Assembly: GCF_001579805.1 (NCBI RefSeq)
Contig: NZ_CP014546.1
Location: forward strand, 620,001-684,000
Source of the DNA: Pseudomonas azotoformans
Lineage (GTDB): Bacteria > Pseudomonadota > Gammaproteobacteria > Pseudomonadales > Pseudomonadaceae
Length of the DNA: 64,000 bases
Reading direction: 5' to 3'
Below, one piece after another: positions 43,798 through 54,306 of the stretch (position 1 is its first letter; every line of letters begins with the position of its first letter). Position numbers and translations under genes: made by a program. The notes beneath the pieces were generated by a model, which searched no databases, had not been told where the DNA came from, and saw only the letters and a program-made list of their open reading frames with translations.

Positions 43798-43865
43798 GAC
43801 GGGCCTCCTGGAAAAAGGCCACGTTCAGTTGAGGCCTGAATTTCAGTTAAGCACCGTCATACGGC

Positions 43866-46256
43866 TTAAAAAAGTGGCATACCCGCCGAATGTCCGGCGC
43901 TTTCGCCCTCTACCGGACACAACAACCGACGCGCCAACACCGCCTGCAAAGCCTCGAAACGCACAGGCTTGGCCAGGCGCTCAGAGAGGCCGATACCATG
44001 ACAGTGCTCGCGCTCTGAAACATTCAGCGACGCACTCAAAGCAATCACCGGCAGCTCACCGCAGCCAGGCAGAGCACGGATCTGACAGCACAACGAGAAA
44101 CCACCTTCAGGAATATCCAACAATACCGCGTCGAAATCTCCTGCTTGCAAGGCGGCCAAAGCGTTCGGGCCGGTGTCCACGGTTTTCACCCGGTATCCGA
44201 GCTTGAGCAACATGCCGCGCACCACCAGTTGGCCGACGCTGTTGTCGTCCACCAGCAGCACCGAGCACTCCTGAGGTGCGCGCTGCTTATCCGGCGCAGG
44301 CTTGGATTCAGGTGCTAGCGGGCTGACCTCCACTTCCAGCTGGAAACGACTGCCTTTGCGCGGCTCGGAATGATGGGTCAGACGCCCGCCCAGCAGCTCG
44401 ATCAGTTGCCGGCAGATCGCCAGGCCGATACCCAGGCCGCCGTACTCGCGGGTCATGGAACCATCCAGTTGGAAGAACCGCTGATACAGGGTCGCCTCGT
44501 CAAGGAAGGCAAAGCCGATACCGGTATCGGTCACGATAAAGCTCAAGCGCAAGCCACCGTCACTCTGGGGCACGCCGACCACGCGCAGGCGCACCGAGCC
44601 TTCATGGGTGAACTTGAAGGCGTTGTCCAGCAGGCAATCCAGGCACTGCAGCAGTTTGTCGACGTCGCCCAGTACGCGGTCCGGCAACTCGTCCGCCACA
44701 TCAATGGAGAACGCCAGGCCTTTGCTCTGGGCGCTGGCGGTGAACTGCTGGCGCAAAGTGTCGAGCGTGCCGCGCAGGCTGAATACCTGGGACTGCGCGC
44801 TCAAGCGGCCGGCCTGCAATTCGGTGAGGGTGAGGATGCCGTTGACCATGCGCATCATGTCCCGCGCCGAACCGGCGGCGGTTTGATGGTATTGCGCCAG
44901 GTCCGCGTCCAGAGGCACGGTCTGCATCAGTTCGAGGGAGCCGATCACGCCGTTCATGGGCGTGCGCAGTTCATGGGTCAGGGTGGCGAGGAACTCATCC
45001 TTGAGACGGTTGCTGCGCGCCAATTGCTGGTTGAGCACTTCAAGCTTCTGACTGGCATCGAACAGGATCTGCGCCTGTTGCTCGCGCATGGAATTGATGC
45101 GGTCGGCCAGGGCCAGGGACAGCAGCGCCACTTCAATCGCCGAGCCGATCTGGCTGGCGTACATGGTCAGGAATACGTTAGGCAGATAACCCAGCACCAT
45201 CAGCGTATTCACCACCCCACCCAGCAGGAACGCCGACCAGGCGATGATGAAATAGCGCGCCACGCGCTGGCCGCAGTACCAGGCCTTGATGGCGGCGACA
45301 AAAATAGTCACGGTAAACACCAGCGCCAAACCGGTGGCCAGGCGCAGCGCCAGGGCGTAGCTGGTCATCAACGACAGCAGCATCACCACACCGCCGCAGG
45401 CCACCAGTGCCAGCAACAGGCGGTTGATCCAATGACTGTGCTGGGCCGTGTGCAAAAAGCTGCGCGCAAACAGGCTGCCGAACAACGCCGCCGAGCCGAT
45501 CAGGAATGGCGTCGCGGCATTCGCCCACCAGGGATTGTTCGGCCAGAAATACTCCACCGCCGCACCGTTGACCGACAGCTGGTACATGCCGAACGAGGCG
45601 ATATAGAAGATGTAATAGAGGTAGCTGGTGTCGCGCACGCTGAGGTAGATGAACAGGTTGTAGACCAACATCCCCAGCAACACGCCATAGATCAGGCCCA
45701 GTACATACAGGCGCAGCGGCTGTTGCTCCAGGTAAGCGGTGCTGGACCAGAGCGTCAGAGGCGCCTGGATCGAGCCTTCGCTTTGCAGGCGCAGGTACAG
45801 GGTTTTTGCCTCGCCCGGCGTGAAGTCGACCTTGAACAGGTAGTTGTTCTGGCGGATCTCACGGGCGGAAAACGGCAGCGCATCCCCGGTGCGCCCGGCC
45901 AGGCGGTAGGTGCCGGTGTTGTCGGGCAGGTAGAGGTCAAGATGGTCGAGCGGTGGGTACGCCAGCTCCAGCAACCAGGTGCGCTGCGCTTCGGGATTCG
46001 TGGGCAGGTACTGCAGGTTGACCTTGAGCCAGAACACCGAGCGCGAGTAGCCGGCATTCAGGGTGTCTTTATCGTGGGGTTTGAACTGCGCAGTGGCGGA
46101 CGGCGCACTGACATCCGCGATGGTGAGGGCATCGGTCGGGTCTTCGAGCACTTGCATGGCTCGGCCCAACGGCAGGCTTCGCGTGTCCTGGTTGAACTCG
46201 ATGGCGTTGGCGAGCAGCGGCAGCCCGCACAACAATAAAATCAGCAAATAGCGCAT
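43866..46256 (-). CDS. ladS: Hybrid sensor kinase LadS
   Basis: Sensor that feeds the Gac/Rsm pathway and promotes biofilm and restrains acute virulence in P. aeruginosa. The 796-residue protein (LadS is ~795) has a signal peptide, a periplasmic 7TMR-DISMED2 domain (~25-165), seven membrane helices (~180-370), HisKA with His428 (ATLTHELRTPMNGV), HATPase with GIGFAFLDEATLYQRF and GGLGIGLAICRQLIELLGG, and a receiver domain with Asp714 (VLLDIPEGG). The neighbouring thiD-thiE-hemL operon is the same as beside ladS (PA3974) in P. aeruginosa, which supports the name. Confidence 0.9.
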   Translation of the reverse strand: MRYLLILLLCGLPLLANAIEFNQDTRSLPLGRAMQVLEDPTDALTIADVSAPSATAQFKPHDKDTLNAGYSRSVFWLKVNLQYLPTNPEAQRTWLLELAYPPLDHLDLYLPDNTGTYRLAGRTGDALPFSAREIRQNNYLFKVDFTPGEAKTLYLRLQSEGSIQAPLTLWSSTAYLEQQPLRLYVLGLIYGVLLGMLVYNLFIYLSVRDTSYLYYIFYIASFGMYQLSVNGAAVEYFWPNNPWWANAATPFLIGSAALFGSLFARSFLHTAQHSHWINRLLLALVACGGVVMLLSLMTSYALALRLATGLALVFTVTIFVAAIKAWYCGQRVARYFIIAWSAFLLGGVVNTLMVLGYLPNVFLTMYASQIGSAIEVALLSLALADRINSMREQQAQILFDASQKLEVLNQQLARSNRLKDEFLATLTHELRTPMNGVIGSLELMQTVPLDADLAQYHQTAAGSARDMMRMVNGILTLTELQAGRLSAQSQVFSLRGTLDTLRQQFTASAQSKGLAFSIDVADELPDRVLGDVDKLLQCLDCLLDNAFKFTHEGSVRLRVVGVPQSDGGLRLSFIVTDTGIGFAFLDEATLYQRFFQLDGSMTREYGGLGIGLAICRQLIELLGGRLTHHSEPRKGSRFQLEVEVSPLAPESKPAPDKQRAPQECSVLLVDDNSVGQLVVRGMLLKLGYRVKTVDTGPNALAALQAGDFDAVLLDIPEGGFSLCCQIRALPGCGELPVIALSASLNVSEREHCHGIGLSERLAKPVRFEALQAVLARRLLCPVEGESAGHSAGMPLF

Positions 46257-46464
46257 AGAGCCCCAGCGTGGCCTGTCCGGTTATGTCAAAAAGCCCCCCA
46301 TTCCTTTTGAGAAGACGTACACCGGCAATACAGTTAGTCGTTTGGATCCACTCTAGCATAGCTGCTAAAGGCCACTAGGCACCATTGAAATAATTTTTTG
46401 AAAGGCTCTAGAACGCGGCTTTCAGCGATTTTTATCGACCGTAAAACCGCCAAAAAAGCGTCAC

Positions 46465-46490
46465 GGCGATGGCAAAATTCAACCATCGCC
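46465..46490 (+). promoter_or_regulatory. Hairpin in the thiD leader
   Basis: GGCGATGG (46465-46472) pairs with CCATCGCC (46483-46490) around a 10-base A-rich loop, 42 bases before the thiD start. No TPP-riboswitch core (CUGAGA) is visible, so thiamine control through the THI box is not supported here. Confidence 0.45.
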
Positions 46491-46532
46491 AGACGGCCCC
46501 GCCAAAAGCGTTTGGTGGTAAGCTCGCGCACC

Positions 46533-47330
46533 ATGAATATCTACAGCTCTCGTCCCGTTGTCCTCTGTCTCTCCGGCCATGACCCCAGTGGTGGCGCCGG
46601 CTTGCAGGCAGATATCGAAGCCCTGCTCGCCCAGGGTTGCCATGCCGCTGCGGCCGTCACCGCCTTGACCGTGCAAAACACCGTCAATGTCAGCGATTTC
46701 CGCGTGCTCGACCGCGAGTGGGTACTGGCCCAGGCCAATGCCGTGCTCGGCGATTCCGAAGTGGCGGCGGTCAAGCTGGGCATGCTCGGCTCCACCGCGA
46801 TGGTCGACACCGTCGTCGAACTGTTGCAAGCGCATCCGCACCTGCCAGTGGTGTGCGACCCGGTGCTGCGCGCCGGCGGCGGTGGCAGCCTGGGCAAGGA
46901 CGAAGTCGGTTATGCAATGCGCGAGCGGCTTTTCCCGCTGTCGTTGATCGCCACGCCCAACCTGCCGGAAGCGCGCATCCTCGCGGAGCTGCCTGAAGGC
47001 ACGGCGGACGAATGCGCCGAGAAACTGTTGCCGTACATCAAGCACCTGCTGATCACCGGCGGCCATGGCGACGAGCACGAAGTGCACAACCGCCTCTACA
47101 GCCGCGACGGCACGCGCCAGAGCTTTACCTGCCAGCGCCTGCCCGGCAGCTATCACGGCTCGGGCTGTACGTTGGCCAGTGCGTTGTCCGGTCGGATTGC
47201 CCAGGGCGAAGGCTTGGTGAGCGCCGTACAATCGGCCCTCAACTACACTTGGCGCACCCTGCGTGACGCCGAACAACTCGGCCAGGGCCAGTTCGTACCG
47301 CGCCGGTTGCCGCTGGATTTCTGCTCTTAA
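46533..47330 (+). CDS. thiD: Hydroxymethylpyrimidine (phosphate) kinase
   Basis: Phosphorylates HMP and HMP-P to HMP-PP for thiamine synthesis. 265 residues from MNIYSSRPVVLCLSGHDPSGGAGLQADIEALLA, the ribokinase-fold N-terminal motif, with VVCDPVLRAGGGGSLG and the catalytic anion-hole GSYHGSGCTLASALSGRIAQG near the C-terminus. It heads thiD-thiE-hemL; thiE follows after 18 bp. Confidence 0.95.
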   Translation: MNIYSSRPVVLCLSGHDPSGGAGLQADIEALLAQGCHAAAAVTALTVQNTVNVSDFRVLDREWVLAQANAVLGDSEVAAVKLGMLGSTAMVDTVVELLQAHPHLPVVCDPVLRAGGGGSLGKDEVGYAMRERLFPLSLIATPNLPEARILAELPEGTADECAEKLLPYIKHLLITGGHGDEHEVHNRLYSRDGTRQSFTCQRLPGSYHGSGCTLASALSGRIAQGEGLVSAVQSALNYTWRTLRDAEQLGQGQFVPRRLPLDFCS

Positions 47331-47348
47331 GATCAAGGGGCCTGCCCG

Positions 47349-47972
47349 ATGAAATTACGTGGCCTTTACGCCATTACCGACAGCCAACTGTTGGCCGGTA
47401 AATTCCTCGCCTACGTCGAAGCCGCGTTGGACGGTGGCGTGACCCTGCTGCAATACCGCGACAAAAGCAGCGACGAAGCCCGGCGCCTGCGTGAAGCAGA
47501 AAAACTGCGGGAGCTGTGCTCGCGCTACAAGACCCAGCTGATCATCAACGACGACGCCGAACTGGCTGCGCGCCTCGGCGTCGGTGTGCACCTGGGCCAG
47601 ACCGACGGCCCGCTGACCCCGGCCCGCGCCCTGCTTGGCTCCAAAGCCATCATCGGTTCCACCTGCCACAGCCAGATCGAACTGGCCGAGCAGGCCGCCA
47701 AGGAAGGCGCCAGTTATGTCGCCTTCGGCCGCTTCTTCAATTCCAACACCAAGCCCGGCGCACCGGCCGCCACCACAGAGATGCTGGCCCAGGCCCGTAC
47801 ACGTTTGCAGCTGCCGATCTGCGTGATTGGCGGCATCACCCTGGAGAACGCCCAGCCCTTGGTGGCCCACGGCGCCGACCTGCTGGCGGTGGTGCATGGC
47901 CTGTTTGGCGCCGACAGCACCCAGGAAGTCACGCGCCGCGCCCGTGCGTTCAACGCCCTTTTTCAGATTTGA
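47349..47972 (+). CDS. thiE: Thiamine-phosphate synthase
   Basis: Joins HMP-PP and thiazole phosphate into thiamine phosphate. 207-residue TIM barrel of normal length with [63 protein letters not shown] and [11 protein letters not shown], which bind the pyrophosphate and substrates. Cotranscribed with thiD and hemL. Confidence 0.96.
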   Translation: MKLRGLYAITDSQLLAGKFLAYVEAALDGGVTLLQYRDKSSDEARRLREAEKLRELCSRYKTQLIINDDAELAARLGVGVHLGQTDGPLTPARALLGSKAIIGSTCHSQIELAEQAAKEGASYVAFGRFFNSNTKPGAPAATTEMLAQARTRLQLPICVIGGITLENAQPLVAHGADLLAVVHGLFGADSTQEVTRRARAFNALFQI

Positions 47973-47989
47973 TTCAAGAGAGCCCGATC

Positions 47990-49273
47990 ATGTCCCGTTC
48001 CGAAACGCTGTTTGCCAATGCCCAGAAACACATCCCCGGCGGTGTGAACTCCCCCGTGCGTGCGTTCAAGAGCGTGGGCGGCACGCCGCTGTTCTTCAAG
48101 CACGCCGAAGGCGCCTACGTCACTGACGAAGATGACAAGCGCTATGTGGATTACGTCGGCTCCTGGGGCCCGATGATCCTCGGCCACAGCCATCCGGACG
48201 TGCTGGACGCAGTGCGCAAGCAACTGGAACACGGCCTGTCCTACGGCGCGCCGACCGCCATGGAAACCGAAATGGCCGATCTGGTCTGCTCGATCGTGCC
48301 GTCGATGGAAATGGTGCGCATGGTCAGCTCCGGCACCGAAGCCACCATGAGCGCGATCCGCCTGGCCCGTGGTTTCACCGGCCGCGACAGCATCATCAAG
48401 TTCGAAGGCTGCTACCACGGCCACTCCGACAGCTTGCTGGTGAAAGCCGGTTCCGGCCTGCTGACCCAAGGCGTGCCAAGCTCCGCCGGTGTGCCGGCGG
48501 CGTTCGCCAAACACACTCTGACCCTGCCGTTCAACGACATCGCCGCTGTCGAGCAAATGCTCAATGAAGTAGGCCAGGACGTGGCGTGCATCATCGTCGA
48601 GCCGGTGGCCGGCAACATGAATTGCGTGCCCCCGGCGCCAGGCTTCCTCGAAGGCCTGCGCGAGCAGTGCGACAAGCACGGCGTGGTGTTGATTTTCGAC
48701 GAAGTGATGACCGGTTTCCGCGTTGCCCTGGGTGGGGCCCAGGCTCACTACGGCGTCACGCCGGACCTGAGCACCTTCGGCAAGATCATCGGAGGTGGCA
48801 TGCCGGTGGGCTGCTTCGGCGGCAAGCGCGACATCATGCAGCACATCGCGCCACTGGGTCCGGTGTACCAGGCGGGCACCTTGTCGGGTAACCCGTTGGC
48901 CATGGCCGCCGGCCTGACCACCCTGCGCCTGATCAGCCGCCCGGGCTTCCACGCCGAGCTGACCGACTACACCACGCGCCTGCTCGACGGCCTGCAACAG
49001 CGTGCCGATGCCGCCGGTATCCCGTTTGTCACCACCCAGGCGGGCGGGATGTTCGGCCTGTATTTCAGCGGCGCCGACGATATCGTCACTTTTGATGACG
49101 TGATGGGCAGTGACGCCGATCTGTTCAAGCGCTTCTTCCACCTGATGTTGGAAGGCGGTGTGTACCTGGCGCCAAGCGCTTTCGAAGCCGGCTTCACCTC
49201 GATCGCCCACGGCGAAGCCGAGCTGAAACTGACCCTCGATGCCGCCGAACGCGCGTTTGCCGCATTGAAATAA
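47990..49273 (+). CDS. hemL: Glutamate-1-semialdehyde 2,1-aminomutase
   Basis: PLP enzyme that converts glutamate-1-semialdehyde to 5-aminolevulinate, the first common tetrapyrrole precursor. 427 residues, starting [23 protein letters not shown]. The PLP lysine is Lys265 in [14 protein letters not shown], with [29 protein letters not shown] and [10 protein letters not shown] around it. It ends the thi-hem operon and is followed by a hairpin terminator. Confidence 0.97.
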   Translation: MSRSETLFANAQKHIPGGVNSPVRAFKSVGGTPLFFKHAEGAYVTDEDDKRYVDYVGSWGPMILGHSHPDVLDAVRKQLEHGLSYGAPTAMETEMADLVCSIVPSMEMVRMVSSGTEATMSAIRLARGFTGRDSIIKFEGCYHGHSDSLLVKAGSGLLTQGVPSSAGVPAAFAKHTLTLPFNDIAAVEQMLNEVGQDVACIIVEPVAGNMNCVPPAPGFLEGLREQCDKHGVVLIFDEVMTGFRVALGGAQAHYGVTPDLSTFGKIIGGGMPVGCFGGKRDIMQHIAPLGPVYQAGTLSGNPLAMAAGLTTLRLISRPGFHAELTDYTTRLLDGLQQRADAAGIPFVTTQAGGMFGLYFSGADDIVTFDDVMGSDADLFKRFFHLMLEGGVYLAPSAFEAGFTSIAHGEAELKLTLDAAERAFAALK

Positions 49274-49283
49274 TGGGTCGTAC

Positions 49284-49315
49284 AAATCAGGCACCGCGCA
49301 AACGGTGTCTGATTT
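49284..49315 (+). terminator. Hairpin after hemL
   Basis: AAATCAGGCACCG (49284-49296) pairs with CGGTGTCTGATTT (49303-49315), one G-T pair, six-base loop, starting 11 bases after the hemL stop. The 3' side T tract is weak (GCTACTTTGC), but the stem itself begins with A and ends with T. Confidence 0.65.
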
Positions 49316-49498
49316 GCTACTTTGCTTACAGAGATTTCCGCGTTTTTTAGAGAAATCACCTGCAATCCGGCAGATAACTTGCCCAAGCAGCAGAAAAACG
49401 AGTAAAGACTTTGTAAGCAGAGGCCTGCTTATTTCATAATGCGCGCTTATTGGATCCCCCGAGGGTCCGCGCGCCCCGTCAGAGGTAAGTCGATTCCC

Positions 49499-50053
49499 AT
49501 GAAACGCACCGGCCGCACCCTGGTTCTGGGCTGCCTGTTGCTCCTTCAGCCGCTGCTGGCACACGCACAAGCAGGCGGCAACTCGTTGTTAATCCCAGCG
49601 ATGGGTCGTTGCACCCTCAATACCCAGCCAGACAGCCAGGCCGAAGCCCTGAGCGCGTGCCAGAAACAGGCCGACGGCGGGGATGCGCAGGCGCAATACG
49701 AGTTGGGCGAGTACTTCCACGACAGCAAAAACCCCGCCCGCGACCTCAACAAGGCCTTGAGTTACTTCGAGAAAGCCTCGCTGCAGGGCCACGCCGAAGC
49801 TCAATTCAAGCTGGGCACCATGTTCTTCAAAGGCGAAGGCGTGCCGGCCAACAATGTCCAGGCGTATATCGTGCTGAAAATGGCCGCGGTCAACGGCGCC
49901 GAAGACGCGCTGGACACCGCCGACGAAGTCGCCGAGCACATGCAGCGCGATGAGTTGGAAGTGGCGACCCAGGTGCTGGGGCAGATCTTCCGCAATTACC
50001 TTCAGGAACTGCAGAGTGCCGACGGGCGTTCGCCCTTCTCACCCCTGCCCTGA
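49499..50053 (+). CDS. Sel1/TPR-repeat exported protein
   Basis: 184 residues with a signal peptide (MKRTGRTLVLGCLLLLQPLLAHAQA). Then come two Sel1-like repeats, GDAQAQYELGEYFHDSKNPARDLNKALSYFEKASLQGHAEAQFKLGTMFFKGEGVPANNVQAYIVLKMA (~60-130), and a helical tail. Sel1 repeats make protein-protein contacts. Partner unknown. A conserved gene of this type lies between hemL and miaB in other Pseudomonas. Confidence 0.87.
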   Translation: MKRTGRTLVLGCLLLLQPLLAHAQAGGNSLLIPAMGRCTLNTQPDSQAEALSACQKQADGGDAQAQYELGEYFHDSKNPARDLNKALSYFEKASLQGHAEAQFKLGTMFFKGEGVPANNVQAYIVLKMAAVNGAEDALDTADEVAEHMQRDELEVATQVLGQIFRNYLQELQSADGRSPFSPLP

Positions 50054-50061
50054 CAGCGCCT

Positions 50062-50388
50062 TTACTTCTCTGGCATCGGCATCGGGAATGGCATCACATT
50101 GCTGGTGCCACGCGCTTCGCTGATCTTCGGCGTGCCCAAACGCTCGACCTCATCGATGCGCACAATCGAATGCATCGGCACAAAGCTGCGCACCACGCCT
50201 TCGAATTGCGCCTTGAGCTTCTCTTCGCCCGGATCGACGACCAACTGGGTGCGCTCGCCAAAGACGAACTCTTCCACCTCCAGGAAACCCCACAGATCGC
50301 TCTGATAGATCTGCTTGGCGTACATTTCGAACACCTGGCCCTGGTTGAGGAAAATCACCTTGTAGATTGGAGCTTCACGTTTGGTCAT
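50062..50388 (-). CDS. DUF1820 family protein
   Basis: 108 residues from MTKREAPIYKVIFLNQGQVFEMYAKQIYQSDLWGFLEVEEF. A small beta-rich domain with a Met/Pro-rich tail (NVMPFPMPMPEK), typical of DUF1820, a family of widely conserved gammaproteobacterial proteins of unknown role. It faces the Sel1 gene tail-to-tail and is divergent from miaB. Confidence 0.9.
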   Translation of the reverse strand: MTKREAPIYKVIFLNQGQVFEMYAKQIYQSDLWGFLEVEEFVFGERTQLVVDPGEEKLKAQFEGVVRSFVPMHSIVRIDEVERLGTPKISEARGTSNVMPFPMPMPEK

Positions 50389-50519
50389 GGTGGGTGAATA
50401 ACACATCGGGGATATAAAAGAGGGCGCGAACTATAGCATGGCACCCGATGCACAACGCTAGGAACCAATGGGCATGCCCCCTATAATGCGCGGTTCTTTA
50501 CCACCAGTTGACGATTCCC

Positions 50520-51848
50520 ATGGCCAAGAAGCTTTACATCGAAACCCACGGTTGCCAGATGAACGAGTACGACAGCTCGCGCATGGTCGATCTGCTGGGT
50601 GAACACCAGGCCCTGGAAGTCACCGCCCGCGCCGAAGATGCCGACGTGATCCTGCTCAATACCTGCTCGATCCGCGAGCGGGCCCAGGACCGTGTGTACT
50701 CCCAGCTGGGCCGCTGGCGCGAATTGAAACTGGCCAACCCGGACATGGTGATCGCCGTCGGCGGTTGCGTGGCCAGCCAGGAAGGTGCCGCCATTCGCGA
50801 CCGCGCGCCCTATGTCGACGTGGTGTTCGGCCCGCAGACCCTGCACCGTCTGCCGGAAATGATCGACGCCGCGCGCTTGACCAAGCTGCCCCAGGTCGAC
50901 GTGTCATTCCCTGAAATAGAAAAATTCGACCATTTGCCCGAGCCACGCATCGACGGTCCGAGCGCCTACGTGTCGGTGATGGAAGGTTGCAGCAAGTACT
51001 GCACCTTCTGCGTGGTGCCCTACACCCGTGGCGAAGAAGTCAGCCGGCCATTTGACGACGTGCTGTCGGAAATCATCCACCTGGCTGAAAACGGCGTGCG
51101 CGAAGTGACGCTGCTGGGCCAGAACGTCAATGGCTATCGCGGCCAGACCCATGATGGCCGCCTCGCTGACCTGGCGGAGTTGATCCGCGTGGTCGCCGCC
51201 GTGGACGGTATCGAGCGCATCCGCTACACCACCTCGCACCCACTGGAATTCTCCGACAGCCTGATCCAGGCCCACGCCGAAGTGCCGGAACTGGTCAAGC
51301 ACCTGCACCTGCCGGTGCAATCGGGCTCGGACCGCATCCTCGCGGCGATGAAGCGCAACCACACGGCCCTGGAATACAAATCCAAACTGCGCAAATTGCG
51401 CGCGGCGGTGCCGGGTATCTGCATCAGCTCGGACTTTATCGTCGGTTTCCCCGGTGAAACCGAGAAAGACTTCCAGCAGACCATGAAGCTCATCGAAGAC
51501 GTCGGCTTCGACTTCTCCTACTCATTCGTCTACAGCCAGCGCCCCGGCACGCCGGCGGCCGACTTGGCGGATGAAACCCCGGAAGCGCTGAAAAAAGAGC
51601 GCCTCAACGCGCTGCAACACCGCTTGAATCAGCAGGGTTTCGAGATCAGCCGACAAATGGTCGGTTCCACCCAGCGCATCCTGGTCACCGACTACTCGAA
51701 AAAAGACCCGGGCGAACTGCAAGGCCGTACCGAGAACAACCGAATCGTAAACTTCCGTTGCGATAATCCGACCCTGATCGGCCAGTTTGCCGATGTGCAC
51801 ATCGACGCGGCACAGCCCCATTCGCTGCGCGGGTCGTTGATCCCGTAA
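50520..51848 (+). CDS. miaB: tRNA-2-methylthio-N6-dimethylallyladenosine synthase MiaB
   Basis: Radical-SAM methylthiotransferase that adds the methylthio group to i6A37 of tRNA. 442 residues with the MTTase domain cysteines Cys12, Cys49 and Cys83 for the auxiliary cluster, the radical-SAM CxxxCxxC at Cys157, Cys161, Cys164 ([17 protein letters not shown]), and a C-terminal TRAM domain ([32 protein letters not shown]). It heads the miaB-ybeZ-ybeY-corC-lnt order conserved in gammaproteobacteria. Confidence 0.98.
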   Translation: MAKKLYIETHGCQMNEYDSSRMVDLLGEHQALEVTARAEDADVILLNTCSIRERAQDRVYSQLGRWRELKLANPDMVIAVGGCVASQEGAAIRDRAPYVDVVFGPQTLHRLPEMIDAARLTKLPQVDVSFPEIEKFDHLPEPRIDGPSAYVSVMEGCSKYCTFCVVPYTRGEEVSRPFDDVLSEIIHLAENGVREVTLLGQNVNGYRGQTHDGRLADLAELIRVVAAVDGIERIRYTTSHPLEFSDSLIQAHAEVPELVKHLHLPVQSGSDRILAAMKRNHTALEYKSKLRKLRAAVPGICISSDFIVGFPGETEKDFQQTMKLIEDVGFDFSYSFVYSQRPGTPAADLADETPEALKKERLNALQHRLNQQGFEISRQMVGSTQRILVTDYSKKDPGELQGRTENNRIVNFRCDNPTLIGQFADVHIDAAQPHSLRGSLIP

Positions 51849-51961
51849 TCACTCTTTGAATTATCGCCAGCCAACATGTGCCGTTTAAGTGCTTTCGCAC
51901 ACAGCCGGCTGGCGTTATTCTCTATTTCACCTCAACAGCCAAAGGGCGGCTAAAAGCGACC

Positions 51962-52966
51962 TTGAACGCACCCATAGCAGAACCCCATCGTTTTATTCTC
52001 GAGCCCTTTGAGGCTCTCCGTTTCGCCAACCTGTGCGGACAGTTCGACGAGCACCTGCGCCTGATCGAACAACGCCTGGGCATCGAGATCCGCAACCGCG
52101 GCAATCAGTTCGAGCTCATTGGTGAAGCCCAACACACCCAATCTGCAGAAAACCTGCTGCGCCGTCTCTACCGCGAAACCAAGGGTAGCGAGCTGTCGCC
52201 AGAAATCGTGCACCTGTATTTGCAGGAATCGGCTGTGGAAGACTTGGCCAACAACCCAGTCGCTGAAGCCAGCGTGGCCCTGCGTACCAAGAAAGGCATG
52301 ATTCGCCCAAAGGGCTTGAATCAGCAGAAGTACGTCAAGGCAATCCTCGGTAACGACATCAATTTCGGCATCGGCCCCGCCGGTACCGGCAAGACCTACC
52401 TGGCCGTGGCCTGCGCGGTCGACGCGTTGGAACGCGAGCAAGTACGCCGCATCCTGCTGGTGCGCCCGGCAGTCGAAGCGGGCGAAAAGCTCGGCTTCCT
52501 GCCTGGCGACCTGGCCCAGAAGATCGACCCGTACCTGCGCCCGCTCTACGACGCGCTGTACGAGATGCTCGGCTTTGAATACGTGGCCAAGCTGATCGAG
52601 CGCCAGGTGATCGAGATCGCCCCGCTGGCCTACATGCGCGGCCGCACCTTGAGCAACAGTTTCATCATCCTCGACGAAAGCCAGAACACGACGGTCGAGC
52701 AAATGAAGATGTTCCTGACCCGCATCGGGTTCGGCTCCACGGCCATTATCACCGGCGACATTACCCAGGTTGACCTGCCCAAAGGCACCAAGTCGGGCTT
52801 GAGCCACGTGATTGAAGTGCTCAAGGACGTGCCGGGCATCAGTTTCACGCATTTCTCGCCCAAGGACGTGGTGCGTCACCCGCTGGTGCAGCGCATTGTC
52901 GAAGCCTACGAGCGCTTTGAACACCGCGATGACGGGCTGTCCAAGGACGTTCGCCGCGATGCTTGA
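51962..52966 (+). CDS. ybeZ: PhoH-like ATPase YbeZ
   Basis: ATP-binding partner of the RNase YbeY in ribosome and RNA quality control. Residues 138-145 are the Walker A motif GPAGTGKT and the DEAQ-like Walker B is LDESQN. A TTG start at 51962 (read as Met, [19 protein letters not shown]) matches the family N-terminus; upstream GTG at 51878 would add a non-conserved extension. With that start, 334 residues. It overlaps ybeY by 8 bp. Confidence 0.93.
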   Translation: MNAPIAEPHRFILEPFEALRFANLCGQFDEHLRLIEQRLGIEIRNRGNQFELIGEAQHTQSAENLLRRLYRETKGSELSPEIVHLYLQESAVEDLANNPVAEASVALRTKKGMIRPKGLNQQKYVKAILGNDINFGIGPAGTGKTYLAVACAVDALEREQVRRILLVRPAVEAGEKLGFLPGDLAQKIDPYLRPLYDALYEMLGFEYVAKLIERQVIEIAPLAYMRGRTLSNSFIILDESQNTTVEQMKMFLTRIGFGSTAIITGDITQVDLPKGTKSGLSHVIEVLKDVPGISFTHFSPKDVVRHPLVQRIVEAYERFEHRDDGLSKDVRRDA

Positions 52967-53417
52967 GCTTGACCTGCAGCTGGCCACCGACGCGCCCGCC
53001 CCCAGCGAAGCGCAGTTCCGCCAATGGTGCGCCCTGGCCCTGCGCCAGCGCACCGCCGACTCGGAGCTGACCATTCGTCTGGTGGACGAGCCCGAGGGCC
53101 GCGAACTGAATCACACCTGGCGCCAGAAGGACTACGCGACCAACGTGCTGTCCTTTCCCGCCGACGTACCGGATGAGCTGCTGGATATCCCGCTGCTGGG
53201 CGATCTGGTCATCTGTGTCGCCGTGGTGGAGCGCGAGGCGAAGGAACAAGGCAAGGAACTTGAGGCCCATTGGGCCCATCTAGTCATCCACGGCTGCTTG
53301 CATCTCTTGGGTTACGACCATATAGACGATGACGAAGCCGAGGAAATGGAAACACTGGAACAAACGTTGCTAGCAGAATTGGGTCATCCGGACCCGTATG
53401 CCGACGACGAAGTTTAA
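52959..53417 (+). CDS. ybeY: Endoribonuclease YbeY
   Basis: Zinc-dependent RNase for 16S rRNA 3'-end maturation and 70S quality control. 152 residues with [20 protein letters not shown] and the zinc motif [11 protein letters not shown] (HxxxHxxxxxH). Start is the ATG overlapping ybeZ by 8 bp, so translation is coupled. Confidence 0.97.
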   Translation: MLELDLQLATDAPAPSEAQFRQWCALALRQRTADSELTIRLVDEPEGRELNHTWRQKDYATNVLSFPADVPDELLDIPLLGDLVICVAVVEREAKEQGKELEAHWAHLVIHGCLHLLGYDHIDDDEAEEMETLEQTLLAELGHPDPYADDEV

Positions 53418-53458
53418 AAACACTCAACTGTAACAATAAAGGATTCAGAGTAATCGCT

Positions 53459-54298
53459 ATGAGCGAAGACCGATCGAGCAACGGGCAGAAGTCATGGCTG
53501 GGTAAACTGACCCAGGCTTTTGCCCACGAGCCGAAAAACCGCCAGGAGCTGCTTGAGCTGCTGCGCGAGGCCCATCAGAACAAGTTGCTGGACAGCGAAG
53601 CGCTGGCCATCGTCGAAGGCGCCATCCAGGTGGCTGACCTGCAAGTACGCGACATCATGGTCCCGCGCTCGCAGATGATCAGCATCAAGGCGACCCAGAC
53701 CCCACGGGAATTCCTCCCGGCCGTGATCGACTCGGCGCACTCGCGCTACCCGGTGATCGGTGAAAGCCATGACGACGTCATGGGCGTCCTGCTGGCAAAG
53801 GACCTGCTGCCGTTGATCCTCAAGGAGAACGGCGACAGCTTCAACATCAAGGACCTGCTGCGTCCGGCCACCTTCGTGCCCGAGTCCAAGCGCCTGAACG
53901 TGTTGCTGCGTGAATTCCGCGCCAACCACAATCACATGGCCATCGTGATCGACGAATACGGCGGCGTGGCCGGCCTGGTGACGATTGAAGACGTGCTGGA
54001 ACAGATCGTCGGCGACATCGAAGACGAACACGACGTCGAAGAAGACAGCTACATCAAGCCACTACCCAGCGGTGACTTCCTGATCAAGGCGCTGACGCCG
54101 ATCGAGAACTTCAATGAGTTCTTCGACAGCGAATTCTCCGATGACGAGTTCGATACCGTGGGCGGCCTGGTGATGAGTGCGTTCGGGCATCTGCCAAAAC
54201 GTAACGAGACCACCGAGATCGGCGCGTATCGCTTTCGCATCCTGAATGCCGACAGCCGCCGGATTCACTTGATTCGCCTGACACCTATTGCCCGCTAA
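53459..54298 (+). CDS. corC: CorC/HlyC-type CBS-domain protein
   Basis: 279-residue cytoplasmic protein with tandem CBS domains (MVPRSQMISIKATQTPREFLPAVIDSAHSRYPVIGES to ~residue 200) and a C-terminal CorC/transporter-associated domain (GDFLIKALTPIENFNEFFDSEFSDDEFDTVGGLVM). Linked to magnesium/cobalt efflux and recently to the ribosome-associated ybeZ-ybeY operon by gene order. It is 8 bp upstream of lnt. Confidence 0.94.
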   Translation: MSEDRSSNGQKSWLGKLTQAFAHEPKNRQELLELLREAHQNKLLDSEALAIVEGAIQVADLQVRDIMVPRSQMISIKATQTPREFLPAVIDSAHSRYPVIGESHDDVMGVLLAKDLLPLILKENGDSFNIKDLLRPATFVPESKRLNVLLREFRANHNHMAIVIDEYGGVAGLVTIEDVLEQIVGDIEDEHDVEEDSYIKPLPSGDFLIKALTPIENFNEFFDSEFSDDEFDTVGGLVMSAFGHLPKRNETTEIGAYRFRILNADSRRIHLIRLTPIAR

Positions 54299-54306
54299 GG
54301 AATGAC

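Noticed and set aside
44370..46238. 622-codon plus-strand frame opposite ladS
   Set aside because: Shadow of ladS, which has all kinase and receiver motifs in the opposite frame.
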